This document shows, piece by piece, positions 8,701 to 15,955 of a stretch of DNA of 64,000 nucleotides. Source of the stretch: Cohnella rhizoplanae (GTDB lineage: Bacteria; Bacillota; Bacilli; Paenibacillales; Paenibacillaceae); contig NZ_CAOJCN010000015.1 of assembly GCF_948329515.1 (NCBI RefSeq), forward strand, positions 1 through 64,000, read 5' to 3'. Each line of letters starts with the position of its first letter. Within the stretch, counting starts at the first letter, position 1. The position numbers were made by a program, and so were the translations under genes. The notes under the pieces are model-generated. The model did not search any database. It had not been told where the DNA came from and saw nothing but the letters and a program-made list of their open reading frames with translations.

Positions 8701-10522
8701 CGACCAGATCGACCGACGACTCGGTCGTGCGAGGCGCAGGCAGACGGTCGTCCGACGCGTCCAGCCAGGTCTCGTAGGCGATCTTGGCGGCGATCGCGCG
8801 GCCGGCGATCGCTTTTGCCCGGATCGTCATCGTACTGCCCAGCTTCGGCAGCCGATCCGGCGTCGTCTTGTCGAACGCCAAGCTGAGCTCGAGCGTCCGG
8901 TCGTCGGCCGGCGTCTCTACGCGGACGGCGGGGCCGTCGGTCGTCGCGACGTCATTCCCGTTTACGGCCTCGACGCGGAAAATATAAACCGTAGCCGGCT
9001 TGAGCGCCTCGGCCGTATACGTCAATGTGCCGCCGTCAACGTCGGCAAGCTGCTCGTCGTTCGCGAATACGCGATACGCCTTGACTCCGCCTACAGCCGT
9101 TGCCGGCGTCCAGGTCAGCGTCGCCCGGTCGGGCCGGACGTCGCTCGCTTCCAGCTTGCTGCCTTCCGGCCACGCGGGCGCGCCGTCGTCGGGCTTCTCT
9201 ATGGAAGCGACGAACAACCCCACTCGCATCGTCCCGTCGTCCGGGTCGCCTTCGCCATAACCTGCGCTGAATACGGCGACCTCCGCGCCGTCGCTGATCA
9301 AGAGGTCCGCAATCGGCAGCTTCAGTTTGGGGTCGTCGACGTTCACGGTCGCTTCCTTCGTGATGCCCAGATCCAGCATCGCGATCAACGACTGCGAGAT
9401 ATCCGACGAATCGAGCGTCGTATCGAAAACGACGTATTGACCGTCCGCGCTGATCCGCGGCTCAACGCTATCATAGGCCAGCTCCGAGCCGTCCGGCGCG
9501 ACGGATACGCGCTCGATGGCATTCCCGCCGGCATTGCTGGACGTACGATAGACGTAGATGTCCTTGAGCCCGTTATCATTATCGTCGTGCGTCAGGACGC
9601 TTTCCGACTCGAATGCGACGACGTTGCCGTCCGCGCTGATCTTCGCGTTGCGGCTCTCTTCCCCGTCTAGTTCACTTGAGACCGGCATGCTGATCAGATG
9701 GTTCGTCCCCGTCGTGGTGTCGTGGATAAAGACATCTCTGTAAGAGTCGTCGTCCCTTGCGTCGAGAGACTGGGAATCGGATTCGAAAGCGACGTAGCGC
9801 CCGTCCGCGCTGATCGAAGGCCGTTCGCTGTCGTCCCCTTCGAGATCGGCGGCCGCGCTGATCATGGCGTTCGTGCCGCTGTCGCGGTCGTATACGAACA
9901 CGTCGCGAGTGTCCGTATCGCCCGGGACGAGATCCGCGGCGCTGGAATCGTAAGCCACATAGCGGCCGTCCGCGCTGATCGAAGGGTTATCGGTCTTCCC
10001 TGTCGCAGGCGCGGTACCGCCCGTTTGCTTGGTGATCAGGGTCATTTCCTTCGTCGTGCGGTCGAACAGATAGAGGTTTTGCTGGGCAAAAACGCTCTCC
10101 CCGCCGATGATAGCGAACCAACGGGCGTCCGGCGTCATCTCGAACTTGGAGACCTCAAAGCCCGACATGTCTTGCAAGATCGGCTCCTGCGTACCGTTGT
10201 TGCGGTCGAACAGCCGGAGCGTCGAATGCTGCCCAAAGTCCGTGTATTGGAGGTACGCGACATAACGTCCGTCGGGCGTAATCCTCACATTTTCCACCGA
10301 ATCGAATTCTGTATAGTCGAATAATTTTTGTAGATGATTCCATGCCGGCAACGCTGCCGCCGTAAGCAATTCGGTCCTCAGCATGTCGGACAGCTGCTCC
10401 GGCACGCCTTCCTCGGCCTGCGTCCGCGTCCATCCAGCGAACAAGCTGCCGCTCAGCATCGATACGATCATCAGGCAAGCGATCCATCGCATGCCGATCT
10501 TTTTAAAGCTAGGCGAATTCAC
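2798..10522 (-). CDS. Giant SLH-anchored multidomain surface protein
   Basis: 2574 residues from the GTG at 10522, chosen because AAAGGAG stands 9 nt upstream and a signal peptide follows (FKKIGMRWIACLMIVSML, then AGWTRTQAEE). In order: TolB/PD40-type beta-propeller repeats at about 50-430 (repeated ISADGRYVAY/FES motifs); a fibronectin III domain near 455-545; several carboxypeptidase-regulatory-like beta sandwiches (e.g. GRVLDPKGQPVANALVSA); Ig-like and cadherin-like domains; an acidic patch (DDDEDLEDPEEE); a PGPGPG linker near 2150; and three SLH repeats at about 2384-2574 that bind secondary cell-wall polymer. No catalytic motif is evident. Probable role is scaffold or adhesion at the cell surface. 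The reading frame stays open upstream to 10762, but that extension runs into a terminator hairpin. Confidence 0.85.
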   Translation of the reverse strand: MNSPSFKKIGMRWIACLMIVSMLSGSLFAGWTRTQAEEGVPEQLSDMLRTELLTAAALPAWNHLQKLFDYTEFDSVENVRITPDGRYVAYLQYTDFGQHSTLRLFDRNNGTQEPILQDMSGFEVSKFEMTPDARWFAIIGGESVFAQQNLYLFDRTTKEMTLITKQTGGTAPATGKTDNPSISADGRYVAYDSSAADLVPGDTDTRDVFVYDRDSGTNAMISAAADLEGDDSERPSISADGRYVAFESDSQSLDARDDDSYRDVFIHDTTTGTNHLISMPVSSELDGEESRNAKISADGNVVAFESESVLTHDDNDNGLKDIYVYRTSSNAGGNAIERVSVAPDGSELAYDSVEPRISADGQYVVFDTTLDSSDISQSLIAMLDLGITKEATVNVDDPKLKLPIADLLISDGAEVAVFSAGYGEGDPDDGTMRVGLFVASIEKPDDGAPAWPEGSKLEASDVRPDRATLTWTPATAVGGVKAYRVFANDEQLADVDGGTLTYTAEALKPATVYIFRVEAVNGNDVATTDGPAVRVETPADDRTLELSLAFDKTTPDRLPKLGSTMTIRAKAIAGRAIAAKIAYETWLDASDDRLPAPRTTESSVDLVETNSGSGEYKATFPVKEGISGIMSVTAVMQGASGGPVEKTAAGLPVVIPGNLQVAFDNPSQIELEDAYVTVSNPDGEGASVRLADAESVKLEGLKPAEDYTVSLMSRDGKTLGVQSDVEVSAGWTSTLTLTVKQPVRLTFEVRDTDGKPVPGIYAELWDEAQENYVTSAVTDEDGRTDPIELEDAAPKYTVKAVLENTAYDEMTPMTFEVVGGDQVIKLILERTPEGKLKGRVLDPKGQPVANALVSATQMHKGKPVVRKAYTGPSGAYELTLFAGEAAIQAGKSSFNYFSEEGLKADVVKGETKSLDIPLWTFPTGQVTLNVHLKPIGGDWVGPIDMEALRFSATLKGKTSNRVSFFHNIVMLQGLPGDNVEVCVNGAMTRSFMQCTHVVLDANANATAELWVEEKGGFVSGGFDANVDVWTNVSLYEVTGKGQAYVDSQSYRGGSFLVHAPTPGTYKLEVTRRDPDTNALSAATAQVTVRERETVNVGKLTLTPASYFTSSRYNGFMAEPSEVSPGAVANLRAYYQNGAKYAIGGAVLRVELPNGITPVSENGEVLVRVNGEAGRAVVKDGALEVQLGDIAAYEKGTVIFQAKLAPDYSQGRAKLPARIAGTSEGKAVDEAIGTAVLEAPTVTIEAPETVSSSVVKVGGLAPASSRVNIYDEHMLLATVNATSAGTWQSDIQLSPSGSSDVHLLWAEAVTGDRTIRTQQKLVSYDEAAPTLQTIDMVQYPDGKWVRLEVAKGLVQLPYTVVPGNPFAFVLKFDKPDRVKNVKVYLGGQIGQPVTAEKRADGEFWATVPSTPNSLGSLYVAYDTVKPKAVITKEIPTEAETNALLPPAFRNFKIAEKTPFALKDDVYAGRAVFEFPEEEDIRLEASERIDLTPTSYFPTVEEIVQAEAEGIPMYNVTFETMETENGIEVSMKGYMPKGYLFPADKVRSGVRALAAFDGDGLDPLEVLEEMGIETTPYQQGMIQVSSDYKMISTEASDPLFSIKDQYEGYKGYAGKVMKIMENIESSTVCPENMEATGEQAGKALLATVGGEIAKTALGAWTGAMMLEGPIGFLGGYASKYVTNKIDSYVDEQIGLVGSAGPTDPSSCHDDDEDLEDPEEENIYKKKLKKKARIKWIYDPSGYVYEAVPANRLEQVKATVLFKESGSGMWKVWNDAPDYGQINPQYTDAQGRYGWDVPEGVWKVAWEKPGYETTYSVELKVPPPHFDVNAGLVSKAPPTVVGIEAIAGSGEAKGYVDVTFSKYLKADAAIAEGTIVVTGPEGAVAGTAAYIEAQDAGGAKLARKVRFTPNDGVLAEGAEYGVDILPAPFVSYADVKMPVGTTQTVKAVVRDATGPMPTTAEATGGNAAIRILFNEPLSQGALLAPEAFTLSGTDRTVQSAVVQMPAKGGQTQAAILTLSGPISESNGVEIHLAAGAAADALGNPSAESTLRLSGPNARLSGLEFEGGKLTEAFSPDHTEYTVQVGADAATVKVKATLAQTGGKLSVRDVPLADGEFRTVGIPSDGLIPIETEAANYPDIHEVYTLKIVRVSEPGPGPGPGPDPGTGSGNGGPNDGDPADIGRDAEVTGKEADGRKQAVVKLKAARVLAALKAGQDRTALYLRAPAGHDSYDIVIPAEAYRALAGAKAKVLLKAESLTVTVRTDGWQGVGDKTRLVHLIVNRAAVSDESAWLERLLAGSNGMEARTGLYRLALTAEEDSNPIPLAASQPDALVVQWAGTANAGANGLYRYDPAGQSWRFVSEAQGAAALALGNEADGSAYYGGAVYTSPFADMEKHWAKADIDWLAARLYVKGVSEDAYQPNRSVTRAEFAALLARIFGEKAPDTEGIAFDDVKPGDWYYDSVRKAAALGLINGDGSGKFLPNERITREQMSVMAWRAYTKLLPDAAAASDTEIAALLQPFADRDEISPWARAEAASAIKSGLLRGANANRFDASGIATRAQAAVLVKRIVERRDAVH

Positions 10523-10750
10523 ACAATCTCTCTCCTTTCCATGTTTTAGGTACAGTATCGAGCAGCACGGAAAATCGCCGTTCGCCACCGCTTCCTTTTT
10601 ATCGATCGCGAGCTCGGGCTTGTTGGCCCCCATGCCGCATTTCCATTTAATCGCAGATGCCAGGCAGAGTCGACGGACTATGAGTATCAAAGTAACTCTT
10701 TTATCCGAAATATGCCGCAAATTCCCCAAGCTTTCACAACCATACAAAGA

Positions 10751-10780
10751 AAGGCCATCCAACGTCGGATGGCCTTTTCT
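10751..10780. terminator. Bidirectional-looking intrinsic terminator
   Basis: Perfect stem AGGCCATCC / GGATGGCCT around a six-base loop, flanked by T-rich sequence on each strand (TTTTCT on plus, TTTCTTTG on minus). It lies upstream of the giant SLH gene and rules out a start at 10762. The stretch 10523-10750 between this hairpin and the SLH gene is a leader with no other structure I recognise. Confidence 0.6.
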
Positions 10781-10813
10781 ACGTCAAATTTTCATTGCGC
10801 GATCGGCAAGACT

Positions 10814-10912
10814 TTAATAATCGCATGCGCGCTCTCGCGCAACGCGGCGGATGAAGAACCCCGCGACCAAACTGATCAATGCGATGATCGTCGTCCCTGC
10901 GCGCGGAAACAA
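10814..10912 (-). CDS. Possible 32-residue single-helix membrane peptide
   Basis: A short frame from TTG at 10912 would encode MFPRAGTTIIALISLVAGFF followed by a basic tail (IRRVARERACDY). That is one clear transmembrane helix with positive cytoplasmic end. An AAAGGGG ribosome site exists but is 14 nt away, better placed for the ATG at 10916 in another frame that encodes a non-hydrophobic 45-mer. It could therefore be a decayed or mis-sequenced small gene. Function unknown; listed because the helix is convincing and the 10781-11095 interval otherwise holds no gene. Confidence 0.25.
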   Translation of the reverse strand: MFPRAGTTIIALISLVAGFFIRRVARERACDY

Positions 10913-11095
10913 TCATGGCCGAGTCACCCCTTTGCGTTCCTGCCTCTGTCTTCGAGGGAGGCGTGCTTTCAGTCAAGCCGGTAGCTTACAAGGCTGGGTT
11001 TGATCGCTCCTCACGCTTATAATAGAACGATAGGATTACGGATCGCGTATCGGAGAATACTAGGAAGTAAAGATAGATTCGAAAGGAAGGGAAAT

Positions 11096-11767
11096 ATGAA
11101 CTTGGAACCCTCCGGGGCATCGCTGGCGAGAAGGCGAGCTTCCCCCGCCCGCCGGCGCAGTCGCCTGCTGCTGGCCGCATGCGCCGCAGCCGCTCTGATC
11201 GTCGCCGCGAACCTGCCTGCCGTTAAATTATTGCTGCCCGCCGAGCTGTGGAGCGAAGTGCCTCCGGTCGTCGCTCTGCACCCGATCGTCGCCGAGAAGA
11301 TGAAGACGTTGAAGGCCGAGGCCGAAGCGCAGGGCATCCGGATCGCGATCACGGACGGTTTTCGCAGCGAGACGGAGCAGGACGCGCTCTATCGCAAGGG
11401 ACGGAGCGCGCCGGGCGCCATCGTGACGAATGCCAAAGGCGGCCAGTCGTACCATAATTACGGCTTGGCCATCGACTTCGCGATTCGCGCGAAGAACGGC
11501 GACGCGCTCTGGGACATGGAATACGACGGCAACCGCAATGGGCAATCGGACTGGATGGAGGTCGTCGCGATCGCCAAGCGGCTGGGCTTCGCTTGGGGCG
11601 GCGACTGGGAGAGCTTCCCCGACTATCCGCATCTGCAGATGGACTTCGGGCTTTCCATCGCCGAGCTGCAGCGCGGGCATCGGCCGCCCGAGGATCTCCG
11701 GCTCGCGGAGGAATGGGTGCGGAACGCAAGCGGCAAGGCCCAAAAAGAAAAGCTGTCCGCGCCATGA
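11096..11767 (+). CDS. cwlK: CwlK-type peptidoglycan L-Ala-D-Glu endopeptidase (M15C)
   Basis: 223 residues; predicted to cleave the L-Ala-D-Glu bond in peptidoglycan stem peptides at the outer face of the membrane. The N-terminus has an arginine-rich cytoplasmic stretch and one membrane anchor (about 23-45). The catalytic domain (about 58-200) carries the M15 zinc motif SYHNYGLAIDFA (H120, D127) and the distal HLQMDFG (H179), with DGNRNGQSDWMEVV and WGGDW blocks that are specific to CwlK-like enzymes rather than VanY. I chose the ATG at 11096 because AAGGAAGGG lies just upstream. It is a single-gene unit ended by the hairpin overlapping its stop codon. Confidence 0.88.
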   Translation: MNLEPSGASLARRRASPARRRSRLLLAACAAAALIVAANLPAVKLLLPAELWSEVPPVVALHPIVAEKMKTLKAEAEAQGIRIAITDGFRSETEQDALYRKGRSAPGAIVTNAKGGQSYHNYGLAIDFAIRAKNGDALWDMEYDGNRNGQSDWMEVVAIAKRLGFAWGGDWESFPDYPHLQMDFGLSIAELQRGHRPPEDLRLAEEWVRNASGKAQKEKLSAP

Positions 11768-11786
11768 ATGGCCGGACAGCTTTTCT
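11746..11786. terminator. Terminator shared by cwlK and the convergent unit
   Basis: Stem AGAAAAGCTGTCCG / CGGACAGCTTTTCT overlaps the cwlK stop codon. Both strands have T-rich 3' flanks, so it can end the plus-strand cwlK transcript and the minus-strand glycosyltransferase/CWC transcript. Confidence 0.7.
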
Positions 11787-11798
11787 GCGGAACGGGCT

Positions 11799-12008
11799 TC
11801 AAATAGAGGCGCCCCGGCCGCGCTCGGCGCAAGCCCGGCAGACGCAGACGCGGCCTCGCAGCGGCGGAGGAACGCGCTCCAGCACGCGCTCGCCGATCGC
11901 CCTGCGCATGCACCAGCAGGACTCCGCCTGCTGCCCCGCCTCGATCGCGCAGCCGTTCGGTCCGCCGCAGAGCGGACAGGCGGCCGCTTCTTTTTTCTCC
12001 GATGCCAT
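11799..12008 (-). CDS. Small cysteine-rich CWC-type protein
   Basis: 69 residues with eight cysteines arranged CPLCGGPNGC ... CWC ... VCVCRAC. The pattern matches the 'cysteine-rich CWC' family of probable zinc-binding proteins of unknown function. The ATG at 12008 is preceded by GAGGAGGG, which overlaps the stop of the upstream glycosyltransferase 16 nt away, so the two genes are translationally linked in one operon. An upstream in-frame ATG exists but lies inside the glycosyltransferase coding region. No enzymatic motif; a metal-binding or redox role is only a guess. Confidence 0.7.
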   Translation of the reverse strand: MASEKKEAAACPLCGGPNGCAIEAGQQAESCWCMRRAIGERVLERVPPPLRGRVCVCRACAERGRGASI

Positions 12009-12024
12009 GCGCCCCCCGCCCTCC

Positions 12025-15000
12025 TCAGCCGTTAAAAATCCAGGACTTGAACCAACGAAGCGTATGGGCGACATAAGACTTATCCACCGTCATACCGGAC
12101 AGGATCGGATAGAACAGGACGAACAGCAGCAGCGAAGCGCCGAGATAGCCGTAAACATGGCCGCGCGCGAGCAGTCCGCGATCCCTGCCTTCCTTCAATG
12201 CGTACACGATCAGAAGGATCACAAAAGGGACGCTCGCAAAGAAATGGTAGATAAACGTCAATCGCGTCACGCCGACCCACGGCAGGAACTGGGCGGCCAG
12301 GCCGATCAGCAGGAAGACGAGCCGCGGATCGCGCGCCCGGCCCTTGAAGAGCAGGAAGATCGCGGCCGCGACGGCGGCGATGCCGGTCCACCATACGGCG
12401 GGATTGCCCATCGCCACGATGCTCGACACTTGACCCGCCGCGACGGAGCCGCCGTAATACCAGATCGGCTTCACCATCAGCGGCCACTCCCACCAGCTCG
12501 AAGCGAACGGATGGGTCGCCACGAGATGCGCGTGGTAGTTGTACATGAACTTCTGAAAAGTCAGCATATCGTGGAACCCGTGGCCAGGACCCGGCACGAG
12601 GAAAAACGGGATATAACTCGCCGTGTAGATCAGCGCGGGCACGACCAGGAAAAACGGCACGCACCACAGCACCGTCCGCAGCAGGAACGAACGCTCCGAC
12701 CGGCGCCGCCACAGCGTGATCGCGAACACGACCGCAAGTCCGCCTCCCGCATAAATATCGATCCACTTGCTCGCGGCGCCGAGACCGAAGAACAGACCCG
12801 CCAGCGCGAGCGGCACGGCGACCCGGCGGAAGCTTTCTCCCGCCAAAGCCCGCTCGTAATACTTGTACATGTACAGATACATCAGCAGGATAAAGAAAAC
12901 GCCGTAAACGTCGACCGTCGCGATGCGCGTCTGCGTGAAGTGCATGAAGTCGAACGTCAGCAGGAACGCCGCCGCGAAGGCGAGCTCGGTGCGGCCGAAC
13001 ATGCGCTTGGCGAGCAGGTACATGAGCGGGATCATCGCGATGCCGAGCAGCGTGCCCATGATCCGCCAGCCGAACGGGTTCATGCCGAACAGGGAGACGC
13101 CGAGCGCCATTAGGCCCTTGCCGAGCGGCGGATGCGTCGTCTCGTACGGCTCGATATGGTGCAGGAACTCGTAGGCCGTGCGGCCGTGGTAGATCTCGTC
13201 GAAATACATGCTGTTGAGATAGGACGGCTTCTTGGGCACGTCGCCCTGCTCGTCCAGCAGCGCGTCGCCTCCCTCGCTCGTCTTGGCCGGCGTCAGTCGC
13301 CCGCCCTGCGCATCGCGGAAGGCCAGCTCGTACAGCGTCCAGCCCGCAGTCGACGACGAGACCCGCACGTACCGCTGGTTGATGGCGACCGGCTGCTCCT
13401 TCCATTGGAAGACGGAGCCGCCGTTCAGCTTAAACGAGAGCGCGCTGGTCCAGTTCGTGCCGTCCGCCGATTGCGACAGCTCGATCGTGCTGTCCTCCGC
13501 GCGCCCCTCGTCCCGCGTACCGCCGAACCAGATGACGGAGGCGACGGCCTGCGGCTCGCCGAAGTCGTACACGATGGCGCTGGCCGGCGCGGCGGGTGTC
13601 CAGCCGGACTCGGGCGCGCGCATGGAGCCGAGGTTCACGAGCGCGATGATGGCATAAGCCAGCGTCAGTCCGCCTACGAGCAACCGGTCGAGCCGGGAAA
13701 ACCTGGCGTCGGACGCCGGTACGGCGGTCTCGAAGGCGGGCCGGGCCGGCGCGGACTTGGACGGGAAGCTGCCTTTGCCGCCTTTGCCGGTGCTATGGCC
13801 TCGGCCCCCGGCCGCCGCGGCGGGCGCAACCGGCGCTGCCGCGAGCGCCTTGCCCTTGTTCAGCGTCCAACCGACGTAAACGGCATAAGCCGCGATCGCC
13901 AGGTTACAGAGCGAAAGGAAGCGGAAGAAGCCGTCCGCGTTCTGCAGGTAATAGTTCTTATCCAATCCGAAATAGAGAACGTAAGCCGCGTCGGCAAAAT
14001 GCGTGAACGTAAGGCCGAGGAACATCCACAGCATGCGCCGGTCCTTGAGCAGGATAAACGCGAGCAGCGCGAGCGCGACGGCCGGATAGCCGTAACGCTC
14101 GTGCATGCTGGTCTTGAGGATGAACACGAGCAGGAACGTCAAGTACGCGAGGTACGTCCATCGCGGCGCGGCCTCGAGCTTGCGATGGCGCCAGGCGAGC
14201 CAGACGACGAAGGCGACGATCAGCACGACGGACAGATTGCTCCAGAAGGCCATCGCGGCCGTCACCTTGACGCCGTTAAGTCCGAGCAGGCCGTACAGGT
14301 TGGCCGCGTTGAGCGTAGCGTACGGGTAGCTGTCGAACATCGCGCGGTAACGCTCCGCGATCCAGCCCGGATGCTGCTTCAGGGAGAACGGCAGCACGAG
14401 CAGGAGGAAGACGGCGGCGCCGTACAGCATGGATTCGCCCCACGCCCTGCGGCTGCGGCGAACGGCGAGCGCGAGCAGCAGCACCGGTATGGCGACGATC
14501 GCCTGCGGCTTGATCAGTACGGCGGCGACGACGGCGGCGGCGGCATAAGGAAGCTTGCCCGCGACGATCGCCCACACGGCGAGCAGGATGAACAGCGCCA
14601 GGAACGAATCGATCTGTCCCCACACGACCGAGTTGTGGAAAACCATCGGGTTGAACAAATATAAGGAAGCGGTCGCGGCCGCCGCCGCGGCCCCGAAGCG
14701 CGGACGCGCGATGCGCAGCAGAATGTACGACGACGCGAGATCGGCGGCGATCGAGGGCAGCTTGAGCAGCAGCGCCGAGCCGGCGGAGGGGTACCCGATA
14801 TCCATCAGCTTCTGCAGCATGCCGACGACGTATAGGACGTAAATGTAACCAGGCGGATAGTCCACGAAGATATCGGCCGTGTAGAACCCGTGCAGCCCTG
14901 CCTCGAACGCATGATTCGCCCAAAAGTAAAAATCGAGCGCGTCGATGGGATGTCCCTGCATCATCGGCGCGCAGGCGACCCGGACGAGCAGCGCGCCCGC

Positions 15001-15813
15001 GAACAGCAGCAGCGCGGTCCCGGTCCCTGCGCCCTTGCCGCTCTCATGCAGGCTCGCGGCGACGGTGCCGGCGCGGCGCAGATACGCGACGATCGCCCAG
15101 GCGAGCCCGGCGTAAGCCGCGGCCAGGAGGAACATCATCGCGGTGTAAGTACCATGACCGCCCCCTGCCTGATCACCGCCGTTCGCGGCCCCGCCGTAGG
15201 CTTCGGGCCACAGCGGGATGACGACCGCTCCGGCCGGAGCTTCCGCCAGCTTTTCCATGGCGATGTCGTCGAAGTCCGCGCGGCCGCTGTTCAGGCTGCC
15301 GTAGCTGCCCAGCCGCGCCGCGATCGTGACGCTTGTCTGCGCCGGACCCGTCCGGCCGTACCACTCGACGGGACGCCATTCGCCGTGCGTATCGCCGATC
15401 GCCGGGAACGGGGCGGCGATGCCCAGTACGGACAGGTTGCCGCCGGCGCGATCCGCGAGTCCGCCCGCGACCCGGATCCAGCCGGACAGCTTGTAGACGG
15501 TGTCGGCCTCAGCCGCTACCGTCTGTATCCAGCGCGCGTCGTTCTCCGCGTTGCTCGAGACGCTTAGATAACCTTGGCCGCTATGACCGCCGTCCCGTCC
15601 GACCGTCAACGCGCTGACCGCAGCGCCGTTCGCATCCGACGCGTACACCTCCTGCGTCCAGCCTTCGGGCTGTCCGCTCCCATCCAAGGGACTCTCCGCG
15701 CCGCCGTTACGCACCAAGGCTGCAGCCTCTTCCGCATATACGGCGGAGGTGCCTCCTGCGTACAGCATGAAGATCAGCGCCGCCAACAAACATACCCCTA
15801 TCGTTCTTCTCAT
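12025..15813 (-). CDS. Double GT-C glycosyltransferase fusion (PMT/GT39-like C-terminus)
   Basis: 1262 residues from the ATG at 15813, after which a signal peptide follows (MRRTIGVCLLAALIFMLYAG). In order: a carbohydrate-binding-like domain (NGGAESPLDGSGQPEGW); a first multi-helix GT-C module (motif DALDFYFWANHAFEAGL, then about ten helices); an extracellular discoidin-like sandwich (IVYDFGEPQAVASVIWFGG ... YVRVSSS); and a second GT-C module with the PMT signature YFDEIYHGRTAYEF ... THPPLGKGLMALG, also ending in many helices. Such proteins move a sugar from a polyprenyl-phosphate carrier to an acceptor outside the membrane. The aspartates of each GT-C active site appear present. Two GT-C modules in one chain is uncommon. 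Acceptor is unknown; neighbouring SLH proteins or secondary wall polymer are candidates. Confidence 0.8.
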   Translation of the reverse strand: MRRTIGVCLLAALIFMLYAGGTSAVYAEEAAALVRNGGAESPLDGSGQPEGWTQEVYASDANGAAVSALTVGRDGGHSGQGYLSVSSNAENDARWIQTVAAEADTVYKLSGWIRVAGGLADRAGGNLSVLGIAAPFPAIGDTHGEWRPVEWYGRTGPAQTSVTIAARLGSYGSLNSGRADFDDIAMEKLAEAPAGAVVIPLWPEAYGGAANGGDQAGGGHGTYTAMMFLLAAAYAGLAWAIVAYLRRAGTVAASLHESGKGAGTGTALLLFAGALLVRVACAPMMQGHPIDALDFYFWANHAFEAGLHGFYTADIFVDYPPGYIYVLYVVGMLQKLMDIGYPSAGSALLLKLPSIAADLASSYILLRIARPRFGAAAAAATASLYLFNPMVFHNSVVWGQIDSFLALFILLAVWAIVAGKLPYAAAAVVAAVLIKPQAIVAIPVLLLALAVRRSRRAWGESMLYGAAVFLLLVLPFSLKQHPGWIAERYRAMFDSYPYATLNAANLYGLLGLNGVKVTAAMAFWSNLSVVLIVAFVVWLAWRHRKLEAAPRWTYLAYLTFLLVFILKTSMHERYGYPAVALALLAFILLKDRRMLWMFLGLTFTHFADAAYVLYFGLDKNYYLQNADGFFRFLSLCNLAIAAYAVYVGWTLNKGKALAAAPVAPAAAAGGRGHSTGKGGKGSFPSKSAPARPAFETAVPASDARFSRLDRLLVGGLTLAYAIIALVNLGSMRAPESGWTPAAPASAIVYDFGEPQAVASVIWFGGTRDEGRAEDSTIELSQSADGTNWTSALSFKLNGGSVFQWKEQPVAINQRYVRVSSSTAGWTLYELAFRDAQGGRLTPAKTSEGGDALLDEQGDVPKKPSYLNSMYFDEIYHGRTAYEFLHHIEPYETTHPPLGKGLMALGVSLFGMNPFGWRIMGTLLGIAMIPLMYLLAKRMFGRTELAFAAAFLLTFDFMHFTQTRIATVDVYGVFFILLMYLYMYKYYERALAGESFRRVAVPLALAGLFFGLGAASKWIDIYAGGGLAVVFAITLWRRRSERSFLLRTVLWCVPFFLVVPALIYTASYIPFFLVPGPGHGFHDMLTFQKFMYNYHAHLVATHPFASSWWEWPLMVKPIWYYGGSVAAGQVSSIVAMGNPAVWWTGIAAVAAAIFLLFKGRARDPRLVFLLIGLAAQFLPWVGVTRLTFIYHFFASVPFVILLIVYALKEGRDRGLLARGHVYGYLGASLLLFVLFYPILSGMTVDKSYVAHTLRWFKSWIFNG

Positions 15814-15909
15814 GCTTCCCCCCGGCGATCCCTTAGATCTCGCGACAGCGGCGCGGCGCCCGGACGGCCATGGCGCCGCGAGGGCGCTAGCGGCCGTTAA
15901 CCGGCAAGA

Positions 15910-15945
15910 AATGCGCATCCCCGCATCGGAGCGAAGACGCGCATT
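15910..15945 (-). terminator. Probable terminator of the GH87-like gene
   Basis: On the minus strand AATGCGC and GCGCATT pair across a 22-base loop, followed by TTCTTG. The U-tract is short, so this is a moderate call. Confidence 0.45.
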
Positions 15946-15955
15946 CCGTATTCGA

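Noticed and set aside
10523..10762. 80-residue N-terminal extension of the giant SLH protein
   Set aside because: It would start inside a terminator hairpin and place residues before a clear signal peptide; a ribosome site supports the GTG at 10522.
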